Shown here in pieces: positions 35,180 to 47,082 of a stretch of 64,000 nucleotides of DNA (within the stretch, counting starts at the first letter, position 1; each line of letters begins with the position of its first letter). Source of the stretch: Mortierella sp. BCC40632. Its lineage: Eukaryota; Mortierellomycota; Mortierellomycetes; Mortierellales; Mortierellaceae. Location: contig WAEK01000001.1 in NCBI GenBank assembly GCA_011634665.1, positions 1,317,501-1,381,500 on the forward strand, read 5' to 3'. A model generated the notes under the pieces. It saw only the letters and a list, made by a program, of their open reading frames with translations. It was not told the DNA's origin and did not search any database. The translations under genes and the position numbers were made by a program.

Positions 35180-35872
35180 TGCACTGGCCTCCTATTCACC
35201 CCTTTCCTTCCACAACCCCTACTCCAAAAATGCATCCCCCCCTGCATAGTTGTGGCTGCGCCCTACAGGCCCGCAAAGCCCACATCGCCACACTCAAGCC
35301 AGGCCCTACTTGATTCTTTGAACAAGTTCCCGTCATTGACCCGTCAACGGGATCCGCCACAGACAGAGTTCACGGTGGAGAATTCACACCACGTACAGGA
35401 TACATAAGCAGGATATAGATGGAAAGGCGAACTGCCCAGAGTCGGACTAGCTTGGGCTCGCAGGCAGACACTGTCCACGGCCCATGACGGTGGATGAGAG
35501 CGGACTATCTGCCTTCACGTGGGGAAGAGAAACAACAAAGCAATTAAGCTATCTTCTTTTTTCTTTTTTCTCTTTTTCTTTTTCTTCTTCTTCTTCTTCC
35601 TCTCCTTCTCCCTATCTCCTTCTCCTGTTGTCCCCGGTTGTCCTCTCCGGTCTACGGCTGGTCCCTTGTCAACGCTTGCTCTAGGTCTCACTCTCACTCT
35701 CACTCTCACTCTCCCACGCTGCCATTTCATCTCTCCACTCTCCACTCTTCACTCTTCACTCTCTACTCTACTCTCCACTCCACTCCACTCCACGTTCCAT
35801 TTCCCATTCTCCACTCTCCCCACTGAACCACCATCTACCTCTGAGCATATTCGACAAGCATCTCGACCAGCC

Positions 35873-38800
35873 ATGCCTTCCAGTAACATCTTCACAAGGC
35901 GCAGCAGCAGCAACAACACCTCCAGTCCAAAGACATCCTCCCCCCGACCGTTCGTCTCGCTGCTTTCCACAGCACCACTTCCGAGCCTGAACAAGTCTGC
36001 AGAGACTTCGCCAGAGATTTCTCCGAGGTTGGAGCCCGCGACGCCCATTCCCGAGGTCGCCATCATGGACAAGGGTCAGTCAGAGCTACCTTCCTTGCCA
36101 CTTCCGCCTCTGGAACAGACGATGGCTAGATACCTTGAGTCAGTTCGTCCTCTGACGACTGATCAGGAGTATGAACGGACACAGCTCGCAGTCGAGCGTT
36201 TTATGGGAGGCAAGATGTCCACTGATTCGACATCAGGACAGGATTCTGTAGGAAAGAGCCAGGAGCAGGAACCTAGTGAATGTCCATCCAAGAATCTTTC
36301 ACAGGGCCGGGATCTGGACCGTCGTTTGAGAGAACATGCCAAGGCTTGTGAGGACCGAGGCACGAGCTGGCTTGCCGAGTGGTGGGATGAGTGGGCATAC
36401 TTTACACATCGCGACTCGTCGACATTCTTTGTCAACTATTACTTTGGATTCCAGGATGATACCCGCATGCCAACCCAGACTGCCCGTGCGGCGCTGCTAG
36501 TCAGTCTCGCACTTGAGTTCCGGCAGCTGATTGCGAGGTAAGTGTAGACCAGAGACACAGACACCAGAGAGTGAGAGAGATAGTCGACAGGGAAGAGAAA
36601 AAAAGGAGGAGAAGAAGAAGAAGAAGAAAAAAAAAAGGACCCTTCTCCCCCCACGCCCAACGCCTCTCCCTCCTCTTTCTCCCCACGCGCGTGCTCTGGA
36701 GAACTTCCAATTTAGGATTTCCGGGATATCGATCAGCGTGAGCGAGCTTTTGCTCAGGCCCTTTAGAACACAAGGGGAGAGAGGGAAAGATACTGCTCAC
36801 GCTCACGGACATGAAGAAGCGGGGTATCTGAGGCAATAGGCCACGGACATTAGCGGAATACACACCACCAGAGTGTGTGTGTGTGAGAGAGACAAATATG
36901 CACTGCCCTGTTCTCCACATCCCGGTCTATCGCACATTTGCCATTTGCCGTATGCCACATGCTTTGACATGCCCATGAGAATCACCTATCTTTTATTTGG
37001 ACTAACATGCATCTTTGCTTTGCTGTTTCGTTTCATCGATCTAGTCGCACATTGACCCCAGACATGGCCAGGAATGCTCCTTTCTGCATGAACATGTATC
37101 AGTATCTCTTCAACCATAGTCGTATCGCTGGGTTGACGGCCGATACTACAGTTGGTTATCCTCAAGAGACCAACAACCATATCTGCGTTGTCCGCAACGG
37201 CAAGTTTTACATCTTTGAGACGCTCCACCTGCCCTCGGAGCCTTCCTCGGTCCTTAGCCCACGCGAGATCATGATCCAGTTGGAACGTATCAAGAAGATG
37301 GCGGACGATGACCATTCGACCGTGCCTGAAATTGGTATTTTGTCCACTGGACAACGAGACCAAGTGGCCAAGGATAGACAAGTGCTCTTTGAGGCTCATA
37401 CGTCGAACAAGGCCCACATGGCCAAACTTGATACTTCGATGTTTGTCCTTTGCTTGGATTCGTCCTCCCCCGAGAGCTCTGCTGAGTTCTCGCGTGCTTG
37501 TTGGCATGGTGATGGAGTGAGTCGTTGGTTCGACAAGTGTTTCCAATTGATTGTCTTTGCGAACGGACGCGCAGGCATGAATGGAGAGCATTCCAAGATG
37601 GATGCTACCCCTACCTCCCGACTTTGTCGGTTCATGATTGATGAAGCTCAGGCACGACCACTTCCTGACTTTCGAAACTTGAATGCAGAAGACTTGTATG
37701 AATGTGCGTCTGCACTGGATAAGCCCGAGCCCCTCAAGTTTATCTCGAATGCAGCTTTGGACAAGACCATTGCAAATGCACGTGCCTATTTCAAGTCTAC
37801 TGTCGAGGCTCATGAGATGGTCCCGACCGAGTTCAAGGGATATGGCAAGGGATTGATCAAGGCATTCAAGATGTCACCCGATGCTTATGTTCAGATGGCT
37901 CTTCAGCTGGCTTACTATCGCAAGCATGGCGAGTTGGTGGCGACCTACGAGTCGGCTGCTACACGAAAGTATCGCCACGGTCGCACAGAGACGGCACGGT
38001 CCTGTTCGAATCAAAGCAAAGCATTCTGTGAAGCGATGAATGATCCTGAAAAGAGTCTGAAGGAACGTGCTGCTGCCTGTCGGGCGGCCGTGGCTCGTCA
38101 TGCACAGTACACTGCCTGGGCCGTGGACGGTCAAGCGGTGGACCGACATATGCTTGGTCTGCGGCTTATCCGAGGCAAGGACGAAGAGGTCCCTGAGTTA
38201 TTCCAGGACCCAGTCTTTGCACGCACGTGTCGCTGGCGTCTTTCGACTTCACAAATTTCGGATGATTGTTTTATTGCATATGGATGGGGAGAGGTGGTAC
38301 CGGATGGGTATGGATGTGCCTACATGGTAAAGGAGGCGGAGCTTTACTTTTGTGTGACGAGTCTAGGGTTGGGATCCAAAGAGCTTGGACAACACATTGT
38401 GGAGGCTCTGGAGGACATGCGGTTCATGTTTGAGGAGGTACGCAAGATTGAGAAGGCTGAAGCGGCGCAAGCCAAAGCCCAGGCCGAGGCCGCCGAAGTC
38501 GCCGCCGCCGCCGCCGCTGCCGTAGCAGCAGCAGCAGAAGCAGAAGCAGAAGCAGCGGAGCAAGCCAAACGAGAACGTGCTAATTCACAAGACGAACGAG
38601 ATTTGGAAGAGTTGAGAAAGTTGGCAGAGGCAGCCACGTTGATTTCTCGTAGTCCCTCACCTTCTGTGGTGGCGTCGGGTCCAACTCCGAGGACAAGTCT
38701 ATTCTTTCAAAAGAACGATGCCATGCTCCGTACCGCTATGGCTCAGAATGCGATGGCAGCAGCCCAAGAAAGATATTGGTCGGGCATCGATGAGATTGCC

Positions 38801-39316
38801 TTTGATGATGTGATTCCAAGATCGCCCAAGTCCAAGGGCAACAAGGCCATTTACCCAACGGCTTCCTCGCCTACGAAAGCGTCGTCGTCTGGATCGGCGT
38901 TGTCGTTGACGTCTTCATCTTCGTCGTCTTCGTCGTCATCTAGTTTGGCGTCGGGTGCGGCGGCTACGACGACGGCAGCGACGACTGCGACGGCAGCGAC
39001 GACGGGCGTGAGTCGAGGATCGTCGGGTATGTTCAAAGGAATGCGTCCACGAAGTGATTCTGGACCACAAAAGAGGACGTTCCTGGCGATCCTGATGGGT
39101 GAGGACAGTGTGTTGGGTCGAATTCGGTCTCTGCGAGGCTCAAATCTTAATAATAATAGCAGCAGCAGCCTGGTCAATGGCAGCAACCTCAACGGTAACA
39201 ACAGCAACAACAATAGTACTAGCAATGTGAGTAGCAGCAATGGGACAACAGGACGGGGCAAGGTGAGCAGGATCAACACTGCTATTATGATGTGGTCACC
39301 ATCGAAATCCAGTTAG
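35873..39316 (+). CDS. Carnitine O-acetyltransferase, Yat2-like, with disordered C-terminus
   Basis: Choline/carnitine acyltransferase family enzyme that moves acyl (probably acetyl) groups between CoA and carnitine. Exons are 35873-36537 and 37045-39316 (GT-AG), giving 978 residues; yeast Yat2 is also long, at 923. The Ser/Pro-rich N-terminal 80 residues precede the catalytic domain (about 85-700). The family catalytic His is His404 in NGEHSKMDATPT. The STS motif is Ser622-Thr-Ser in RLSTSQIS, followed by VVPDGYGCAYMV. From about residue 695 the chain becomes low complexity: an Ala/Glu helix-like block, a Ser run, Thr/Ala repeats and an Asn-rich end. There is no peroxisomal SKL-type C-terminus and no clear mitochondrial presequence, which suggests a cytosolic enzyme. 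The upstream frame stays open to 35519 but has no ATG, so the start at 35873 is firm. Confidence 0.9.
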
Positions 39317-39577
39317 GAGAGAAAAAAATAGAAAAGAAAAGAAAGAAAGAGCGAAAGAGATATAAATATAAAATGTGAGAAACTGGGTAACTGACGAGTG
39401 GAGGAAAGAGAGAGAGAGAGAAAATCAGCACAGCAAAAAAGGGGTCGGGGTGTTTGAGAAGAGAAAGAAAGAAAGAAAGAAAGACAATGACAGACCGGGG
39501 GGGTAAGAGAAAGAGAGCGAGTATTAGGAAGGAAGGTACAGAAGGGGAGTGAGCGCCTGCATCCTGAGCATAATCAA

Positions 39578-39638
39578 GGGGGTTGGGGTTGGGGTTGGGT
39601 TGGGGGGGGGAAGGAGGAGGGGAAGGGAGGGGGGGGAA
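39578..39638 (+). repeat. G-rich tract with TTGGGG units (G-quadruplex candidate)
   Basis: Successive G runs separated by TT or A, including GGGGTTGGGGTTGGGTTGGG. It has more than enough runs of three or more G for intramolecular quadruplexes on the + strand. It lies 260 bp after the acyltransferase stop codon. Confidence 0.7.
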
Positions 39639-40778
39639 GTGGTGTGTCGTCTGCATGGTCAGACTGCAGGATGGGGAGCAGAGAGCAGTCGCCAGGACAA
39701 GAAGAACAGGGTTATGAGGAGGGGAGGCGGTGTCGTGTAAATGATAAATGCGTGTGTTTGTGAGTGATTAATGGAGAGAGAGAGAGAGAGAGAGAGTAAG
39801 TGGTGTGGGAAACGGTGTCTCGTTCGGCCCAGGTCGGGGCGCAAATTACCGTTCTGCAGATGCATCAGTTGAAGCAATATAAAATTATCACAGTTGACAG
39901 GCGCCACGTCTTCTCTCTCGCTTTATTTTTTTTTTTTCTTTTCAGCGTGAATTAGCCGATGACCTCCTCCTCGTCGTTCTCTTCCTTCTCTCCCCCGCGA
40001 GACCGTGGGTGAAAGCCGAGTCGGGGTTCTCTCTTTGACAGACAGAGTACGCGAGAGAGAGAGAGAGAGAGATCGCGACCAGCTGGGCTAACATTTTTCA
40101 GATTATGGCATCGGCCAATGTGTATCTGTATGTGTGTCTGTGTATCCCTTCGTTCATCCATTCGGGTACGGCGACCAATTGCGGCGCAGGGAGCCGGCGA
40201 GCAGGGCAGAGGCAGGGCCTTTGAGTTACGCAGGGCACTCCTGTGAGTCGGGGGTCGGGGAGGGGTCGGGGGAAGGGGGAAAAAGAGAATGAGGAGGAAG
40301 AGTGAGTAAAGAGGAAGAGGAGGAGAGGGATGCAGGCGCTAGGGGCTGGCTGGCGGCCGCAGGGGGACGAAGCAGAAGGCGAGGCTGAGAAAAAGGCCCG
40401 CATGTCCTGTCCCGCATGGCCACTGCCTCAATGGCCGGGAAACGAGGAAGCATGCGTCGGGCAGAGTGGGCGGGACAGGGTGAACGAAAGAGAGAGAGAG
40501 AGAGAGAGAGAGCAATGCCTCTTCTCCTACGCACACATACTCTTTTCTCGCTCTCTCTCTCGCTCTCTCTCTCACTCTCTCACTCTCGCTCTCTCTCTTC
40601 TCTTCCTCTCCTGTCTCCTTTCTTTTTTATTTTTTTATTTTTTGCCCTTCTCTCACTCTCGTTCTCTCTCTCCTACTCTTTCTCTTTTCACTCGCTCTTC
40701 GGTGCTGTGCATCCGATCATCTGATCATCCGCGCGATCGCATCTCTTGCTCTCTCCATCTCATTCTTTCCACTTCCGC

Positions 40779-40780
<2 letters not shown>

Positions 40781-40820
<40 letters not shown>
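40781..40820. repeat. Poly-T run of 40 bases
   Basis: 40 consecutive T residues in non-coding DNA upstream of the Puf gene. Confidence 0.9.
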
Positions 40821-40824
<4 letters not shown>

Positions 40825-41020
40825 CTCGCCTACTCCATGGCTCCCGCCCGGCGCTAGTCTGTCTTTTCTTATTCATCGACCCCATCACTTGACCCTTCCC
40901 CCCGTCTCTCCGCCACCGGCGCTTCATCGGTGAGTCGCCGCTGCAATTGCATCGCATGCATCGCATTAGGAAGAAGAAAAAAAAAAAAGAGAAACACGCG
41001 CCATGACTTCATCCCATGGT

Positions 41021-41061
41021 ATCATCATCATCACATCATCATCATCATCATCATCATCATC
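41021..41061. repeat. (CAT)n microsatellite
   Basis: A trinucleotide run with one interruption, in the Puf upstream region. Confidence 0.85.
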
Positions 41062-41695
41062 TTCACTTGGGCAGCAATGAATCGATTATTATTATTTTTT
41101 TTTTTTTCATCATATTACATATGCTCTTTTTATTTCGTTTCTCCTCCGAGGCGACATCATCTCACTACCACCTGTTTGGTTCATCTTTTGTGTGTCCGTG
41201 CTTCGATCCCTGCGCGGTTGGCCGGCAGTGGGTCGGGCCCCTTCGTGAGCCAGCGTGCTACCCGAGTCGAATACAACAAAAAAAAAAATAGAGATAGAGA
41301 GAGAGAGAGAGAACAGACTTTTTTAGGCCACATACGCGGCCGATGCTTTTGGAAGAGAGGAGTGGGGACAGGTGTGTGTGTGTGTATGTGTGTTTTTTTT
41401 TTTTTTTTGAATGGGTCTTTCTCCTTGTTACCTTTGACTTTGTTCACTCTCTCTCTTTTTTTTTTTTTCTCTCTTTCTTTCTCTTTCTCTTTCTCTCTCT
41501 CTCTCTCTTTCCCCCTTTTCCCGCGGGTCTTCTTGCTTCGTTTTTGCCCTTGTGCGCTTGTTCTCGTCGCTTCCATTGTCCATTTCCACCTACCCTTTCC
41601 GGATCGATCATTGCACCACCGCCCCCTTCCTCCCCATGTCCATCCTCCTCTCTCTCTCACTCTCTCCTCTCTCTCTCTCCTCTCTCTCTCTCTAA

Positions 41696-41700
<5 letters not shown>

Positions 41701-41726
<26 letters not shown>

Positions 41727-41751
41727 CTATATATCTATATATATCTCTATA

Positions 41752-41788
<37 letters not shown>
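41701..41788. repeat. Compound (AT)n-(CT)n microsatellite
   Basis: AT units with CTAT interruptions to about 41756, then CT units, about 405 bp before the Puf start codon. Confidence 0.88.
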
Positions 41789-41795
<7 letters not shown>

Positions 41796-42192
41796 TCTTC
41801 GGTTTCTCCCCTGGTGCTCAAACTTGTACGCCTCGTTGCTATTAATATTACCCGTGGCTAGTCTGCCTGTTGTCTCCCCATCCCATCCCATCTCTTTTCT
41901 CTTTTGTTTCTTCCACCATCGCCCTCCCCGCCTCCCGTGGGTCTCTCTCCTAAAGCAACCGTACTTCGCTTTCTCTCTTTATATCTCTCTTCCTCTTTCT
42001 CTTTCTCTATCTCTCTATCTCTCTCTCGTCTTCTTTCTCTTTCCCAATCGCTCCTCTGCCTCCTCAGCTTGCGCGTCGCCACGCCGCAGCGCATTAACAG
42101 GCTCTTTTCCTTTCCAATCCTAATCCTATTATTCCTTGTCCTAAACCCACTATCCTTTCCAGTCCCATAGGCTTGCCCCTGCGCCCTAGACC

Positions 42193-45100
42193 ATGGACCT
42201 CTCCACGGCAAGCCTTGGCAGCAACAGTAGCTTGGCGGGCCTCTTAAACTCTACTACCTCCGTCGGCACTAGCTCTGGTAGCCCTACAAGCCTCGGCAGT
42301 AATAGTGGCAACAATGGTTCCATTCCTATGAGCAGCTCCATCGCCGCCCCGACCGGCAGTGGCGTCAGCAATAATGGCAACAGCAACAACAACAATCCGA
42401 TTGGCTACAACACAACCAGCACCCCGACCATCACAACCACTTCAGCGGAAATGCCCACACCTCTCCCTTCATTTGCTGCCGCCCGACGAGCTAGAGCCGA
42501 CACACTTCCATCGCGGCCTTCGCTACTCCTGCAAGATCCAAACTCGTCTCCTCTCACTGGGCCAGGGGCCTTCTCGCTTGGTGGCAAGACGCTTCCCGGC
42601 AGCATCCAAAGGCCTCTCCGCAGGGCGCCTAGTCTGCTTGTCCCACCGCAATTGTCGACACGTCACCGATCCGGGTCCCTCACGTTGCCTTCAGCCTCCG
42701 CCTCGATATCCGCCGCCTTTGGCTCCTCGATCTTCAACACCACCTGGGGCGACCCCGGCTCGCCTGGAGGCGATCGTCCCGCAACAACTCCTACCACGCG
42801 CGAGATGCTCTATGACTCGGAGAGCGGGAACGCCGTCATGAGTACTCTGGATGCCCTCGGCCTGGATGAACCGCTCCAATCAGGCTTGGATAGGAGTGGA
42901 CTCGGGGCAGCGACCGCTCCAAGCAGAGGTTCAGGAACAGGTGGCCTCGCAAAGTCAGGCCTCGGCGTTGGTATCGCTCCTGGAATCAATGCCAATCATC
43001 GCATTGGCGTTGACCTTCGCGGACGATCTGCCTCGTTTGCTTCCTCGGCCCTGGCACACCTTGACTTTGGTCTTTCGCACAGTACCACAGCCTCATCGCA
43101 GAACCTTGACCTTAGCAACTCTGGTCTGGGTGGGAACAGAAACAATAACATTCATTCAATGGGCAGCATTGGCTCTCACGGTATCAACGGCGTCAACAAC
43201 GGCTTGAACAACGGTAACAATGGCGGCTCCAACACCAACAGCAACAACACTAATAGCACTGGGGGCAGTAATACAGGTCTCAGCAACCCCCCTGGTATCC
43301 CCATGCCTGATATTCGTTTAGAAAAATCAATGACATCGTCGTTGCTCATGCCAAGCAGCCCCTTTGCCAACCGAAACCGCTCCTACTCCGTCTCGGCGTC
43401 GACCGTGTACCAGGAGGTCCTCGAGGACGAGCATGAGGATGACATTGGCCATCTTACATCAAGCTCACCCTCCTCGGGATCGTCCGGCCTTTATCCTGCC
43501 ACCGCAGGCGGTGTCCATCAGTTCCAGACTATTCACCAGACACATTCACGGCCCCGTGCCATTAGCATGGGCTTTTTGGAAATTCCAAACGATATTGTGG
43601 AGGAGCAGCGCAAGTTTGCGGGCGCCGGTCCCCGAAGCTATAGTGATATGAGAGCTCGGCAGACGCATCAGCGGACAACAAGTGCTGGAGCAGACATGTT
43701 GGCCGAGATAACAAACGGACTCGCAGGCTCATCTATAGACAAGGGTCTTTCTGGCAGCGGCATGATCAACAACCCTTCGAATGCCATGGGTGCCTCAGGC
43801 AATGCTCTTTCCTCTGGTGGTTCCTCGCATAGTCATTCCCTTTCGCTTTCTCACAACTTTGGACAACTCCATCATGGGCAGTTAACCCAGCAGCAACAGT
43901 CACAGACGTCATCGCAAGCAGCGTCACTGTCCCAACGTTCAGGACATCAACATAGCCACAGCTTTAGTGGCAGGATGTTGACCGAAGATGTTGCCTTTGG
44001 TCATGGTCATGGCCATTCTCAAGCTGTCAATGGTCATCAAAACGGATCTATGCTTTCTTTATCCAAATCAAACGATCTTCCGGTATGTTTGCTTTGTTTT
44101 CCTTTCCTTTCCTTTCCTTTCCTTTCTCTCTCTCTCTCTCTCTTTTTAATAGCATCTTTAATTATTGTTTCCAGATATGGTCTGCTTTCATTCTAACCTT
44201 TTCCTTGTTTCTTTGACTTCATTTGTTTTAGGATAATCCTGTATCAGGTGCCTCTACTCCACCTTTCCAGGACGGAGGATTGTCTTCATCAACAAGCACC
44301 GTGACGCAGCAGGTGCCGACACGTTCACTTTGGATTGGTAACATTGATCCGAGCTTCACGACCAATGACTTGATGCAGGTCTTTAGCCCATTTGGACCCA
44401 TCGAGTCTCTCAAGGTCCTTCAAGAAAAGGAGTGTGCCTTTATTAACTTTACAAGAGTCGAGGATGCCATGAGAGCCAAGGAAGACATTTCGGATCGACG
44501 AGGTGGTCGGATTGGCAATGCCACGGTCCGTGTAGGGTATGGAAAAGCCGAGCTCATGTCGAATGCTGAAGCCCCTGTCCTGCACCCAACCCGTGCTCTC
44601 TGTAAGTATATGCCGCCCCTTTTTATTTTTATCTTTATGAGTGATTGATTGATAGATAGATTAATTGGTCGATTCGTTGGGTTGGTTCTCAACTGCCCAA
44701 TGTACCCCACCAATACTAAACTTTTTACATTATGTTTCTTTTCGAATAGGGATCGGAAACATTCCAGCATCAACGACCCCAGCAGCTTTGCATAGCTTAT
44801 TTGCTCATTTCGGCGCCATTGAGTCTGCTCGCGTATTGACCCACAAGTCGTGTGGATTTATCAATTTCGAAAATATGGAGCATGCGATTATAGCCAAGAA
44901 GGTGATGCATGGCCAGGAGGTCTTTGGACCAGGAACTGGTGCAGTGAGAATTGGATTTGCCAAGGTACCAGCCAAGCAATCACCCACAGACAGTCCCTTA
45001 GCTGGCCAGATGGATCCCTTTGATTTGACTGGCGATATCAAGGTCTTGAATGGAGGCAAGATTGGAAGATCTGACTCGGATGGCTCGACTCATTCCGATC

Positions 45101-47082
45101 GTGCCTCCATCCTCTCTGCCAAGGGGTTGGCAACGCTGGCAGGAATCACCAAAGAAGGCACGACAGCAGAAGACCCAGCCGCTGAACGAGAGGCGATCCT
45201 TCAAGAGTTTAACGCAGATGGGGACTCGGACCCAGTCTGTGAACCCATGCCCACCTGCTTGACCGAATCAGTGACGTACTATACAACAATCCCACCTGTT
45301 GTTGAGCCCTCACCCCATCGTCGTCTGGATGCACCCAGGCTGAGAGAGATTCGAAAGAGGTTAGACAGTGGTCATTGCACAGTCAAGGAAGTCGACGGTT
45401 TCTCGAACGAATGCATGGAAGAGTGTGTTGAGCTCTGCAGTGGTAAGAAAACATGTTAAAGGATACTACAATCTTGCTATTTTTTTTTCTTATTTTGCTA
45501 ATACTAATTTTCTGTCAACTTTTTTTTTTTTATTAGATTACATTGGAAATACAGTGATCCAGAAATTGTTCGAGAGATGTTCTGAAGGTCAAAAGACCAA
45601 GATGTTGGAGTTGATTGCTCCTCACCTTGCCTCGATCGGTGTGCATAAGAATGGTACTTGGGCTGCACAAAAGATCATTGACTGTGCCAAGAGTCCTGCA
45701 CAGACCGAGTTGATTTGCAAACATGTCCGACCTTTTACACCCCCATTGCTCCTGGATCAGTTCGGCAACTATGTTGTCCAGTGTTGCTTACGACTTGGAC
45801 AATCCAGGAACGGATTTATCTTTGAGGCGATGGCAGACAAGTTTTGGGAGATTGCACAGGGTCGTTTCGGTGCTCGCGCCATGAGAGCTTCCCTCGAGAG
45901 TCAGCATGCCAGCAAGAAACAACAGGTAATATTTTCTTGCTCCTTTCTTGTTATTCAAATCTTCTGGAACTAGAAACTTATCTGTATGCTAACTAATTCT
46001 CGATTGGATATCATAAAAACTCTTAGAAATACGTTGCTGTTGCTGTCGTGCAGAACGCACTTGCCCTTGCAACCAATCCGAACGGAACTCTGATGTTGAC
46101 CTGGTTGTTGGACAACTCACAGTTGTCTGGACGCTACCGTGTGTTGGCGCCTCGTCTTGCACCTCATATGTCGACGCTGGCTACCCACAAGTTGGCCTCT
46201 CTCACCATCCTCAAGGTGATCAATCAGCGACAGGAGCCAGATGCGAGCGACTTGTTGATCAATATTATTGTGCACAGTCCTCAAGACCAGGTCCTGGTCG
46301 ATATTCTTGGAGATCAAGTTCATGGCGTGAGCCTTGTCCAGAAGATCCTCGCCTCTCCTAATGTGGAACAACAGCACAAGATTACATTGGCAGAAAAGGT
46401 CAAGGGTGTTCTCTCAAAACTGACGCCTCAAAATGTACAAGGATGCAAGCGTCTTTTGGAAGAGGTCAGTCATATCCTTGGGAATGAGACTTCTGCAACC
46501 GATATGGCCAAGTTGACTCCCGGAGGAGCAGGATATATCAAGCCCGAATATGCGACGACTGGATCCAACTATTATGTAGCCATGTCGGCGAATCAGCATC
46601 ACTTGTCCTCGCTTAACATGTCAACCGACAACACGAGTCTTTTGGACTCTGGAGCTCTTTTGAACTCGGAGGAGCAGGAGGGTAGCCATATCCCAGGTTC
46701 TGCCCCCTTGAATACCACAGCGGGCATGGTCACTTCTACGTCGATTAGCCATGTGAACATGTATGCGGCGCCATACTATGGTGTGCCTCATGGGCAAGTG
46801 TTTGGACATTATGCTGCCTACTACCCACCAGGAACGGCCTATATTCAACCTGTGCCCGCCATGGGATATCCGGGGATGATGCACCAAAGTGGGTTCAATC
46901 CCTATGTAGCGATGCCTCCTCCAGGCATGGCAACTGGAATCTCGCATCCTGGTCATGGGGATAGTGCTCAAGTCAATGGTTCAGGACTATTCCTTCAACA
47001 ACAACAACAACAACAGCAGCAGCAACAATCGCAGCAATCGCAGCAGCAACAGGCTCAGGCACAAGCACAATCGTCGCAGTAG
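42193..47082 (+). CDS. RRM-Pumilio RNA-binding protein (Jsn1/Puf2 type)
   Basis: Predicted cytoplasmic mRNA-binding repressor of the PUF class. Yeast Jsn1 and Puf2, which share the RRM plus PUF architecture, bind mRNAs for membrane proteins. Exons: 42193-44082, 44232-44601, 44750-45442, 45537-45925 and 46027-47082, giving 1465 residues, all GT-AG. The first 630 residues are Ser/Asn/Gly-rich with no fold I recognise. RRM1 starts at about 661 with RSLWIGNIDPSF; RRM2 starts at about 754 with WIGNIPASTTP, a start created by splicing. PUF repeats run from about 960 to 1240, for example YIGNTVIQKLFERC, GTWAAQKIIDCA and QFGNYVVQCCLRLG. The C-terminus holds Tyr/Pro-rich sequence and a poly-Gln run from a CAA/CAG repeat at 46997-47070. 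Two RRMs instead of one deserves comparison with other Jsn1-like proteins. Intron 1 contains a TTTCC pentanucleotide repeat. Confidence 0.9.
44101..44126. repeat. (CCTTT)n repeat in Puf intron 1
   Basis: Five pentanucleotide units followed by a short CT run, inside intron 1 of the Puf gene. Confidence 0.85.

Larger units (their letters stand above)
32278..35872. other. Gene-poor island with degenerate ORFs and repeats
   Basis: 3.6 kb without an intact gene. It contains a tandem 27-nt repeat (32439-32520), a hexanucleotide repeat, several interrupted ORFs between 32.7 and 34.3 kb, a diverged second copy of the repeat module near 34.8 kb, and a strong hairpin (34967-34991). From 35100 to 35872 the + strand is strongly pyrimidine-rich and is probably the leader of the carnitine acyltransferase gene. 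The 32.9-34.9 kb part has fewer simple repeats than the rest of the window's intergenic DNA. Confidence 0.55.
39317..42192. other. 2.9 kb repeat-rich upstream region of the Puf gene
   Basis: No gene supported. The left 400 bp, just past the acyltransferase stop, are purine-rich and contain a G-rich tract. Farther right lie GA, poly-T (40 bases), CAT and AT repeats. From 41420 to 42170 the + strand is CT-rich up to the Puf start codon, as expected for that gene's promoter and leader. Open frames here encode only Leu/Ser or Phe-rich low complexity. Confidence 0.55.

Noticed and set aside
38344..39279. Antisense ORFs opposite the acyltransferase tail
   Set aside because: They are complements of Ala, Ser and Asn triplet repeats in the real coding strand.
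39578..39638. TTGGGG tract as a telomere or new chromosome end
   Set aside because: It is short, irregular and flanked by genes on both sides.
40330..42123. Open frames upstream of the Puf gene
   Set aside because: They read CT, AT, CAT and poly-T repeats as Leu/Ser/Tyr/Phe low complexity; they are more likely leader or promoter DNA.
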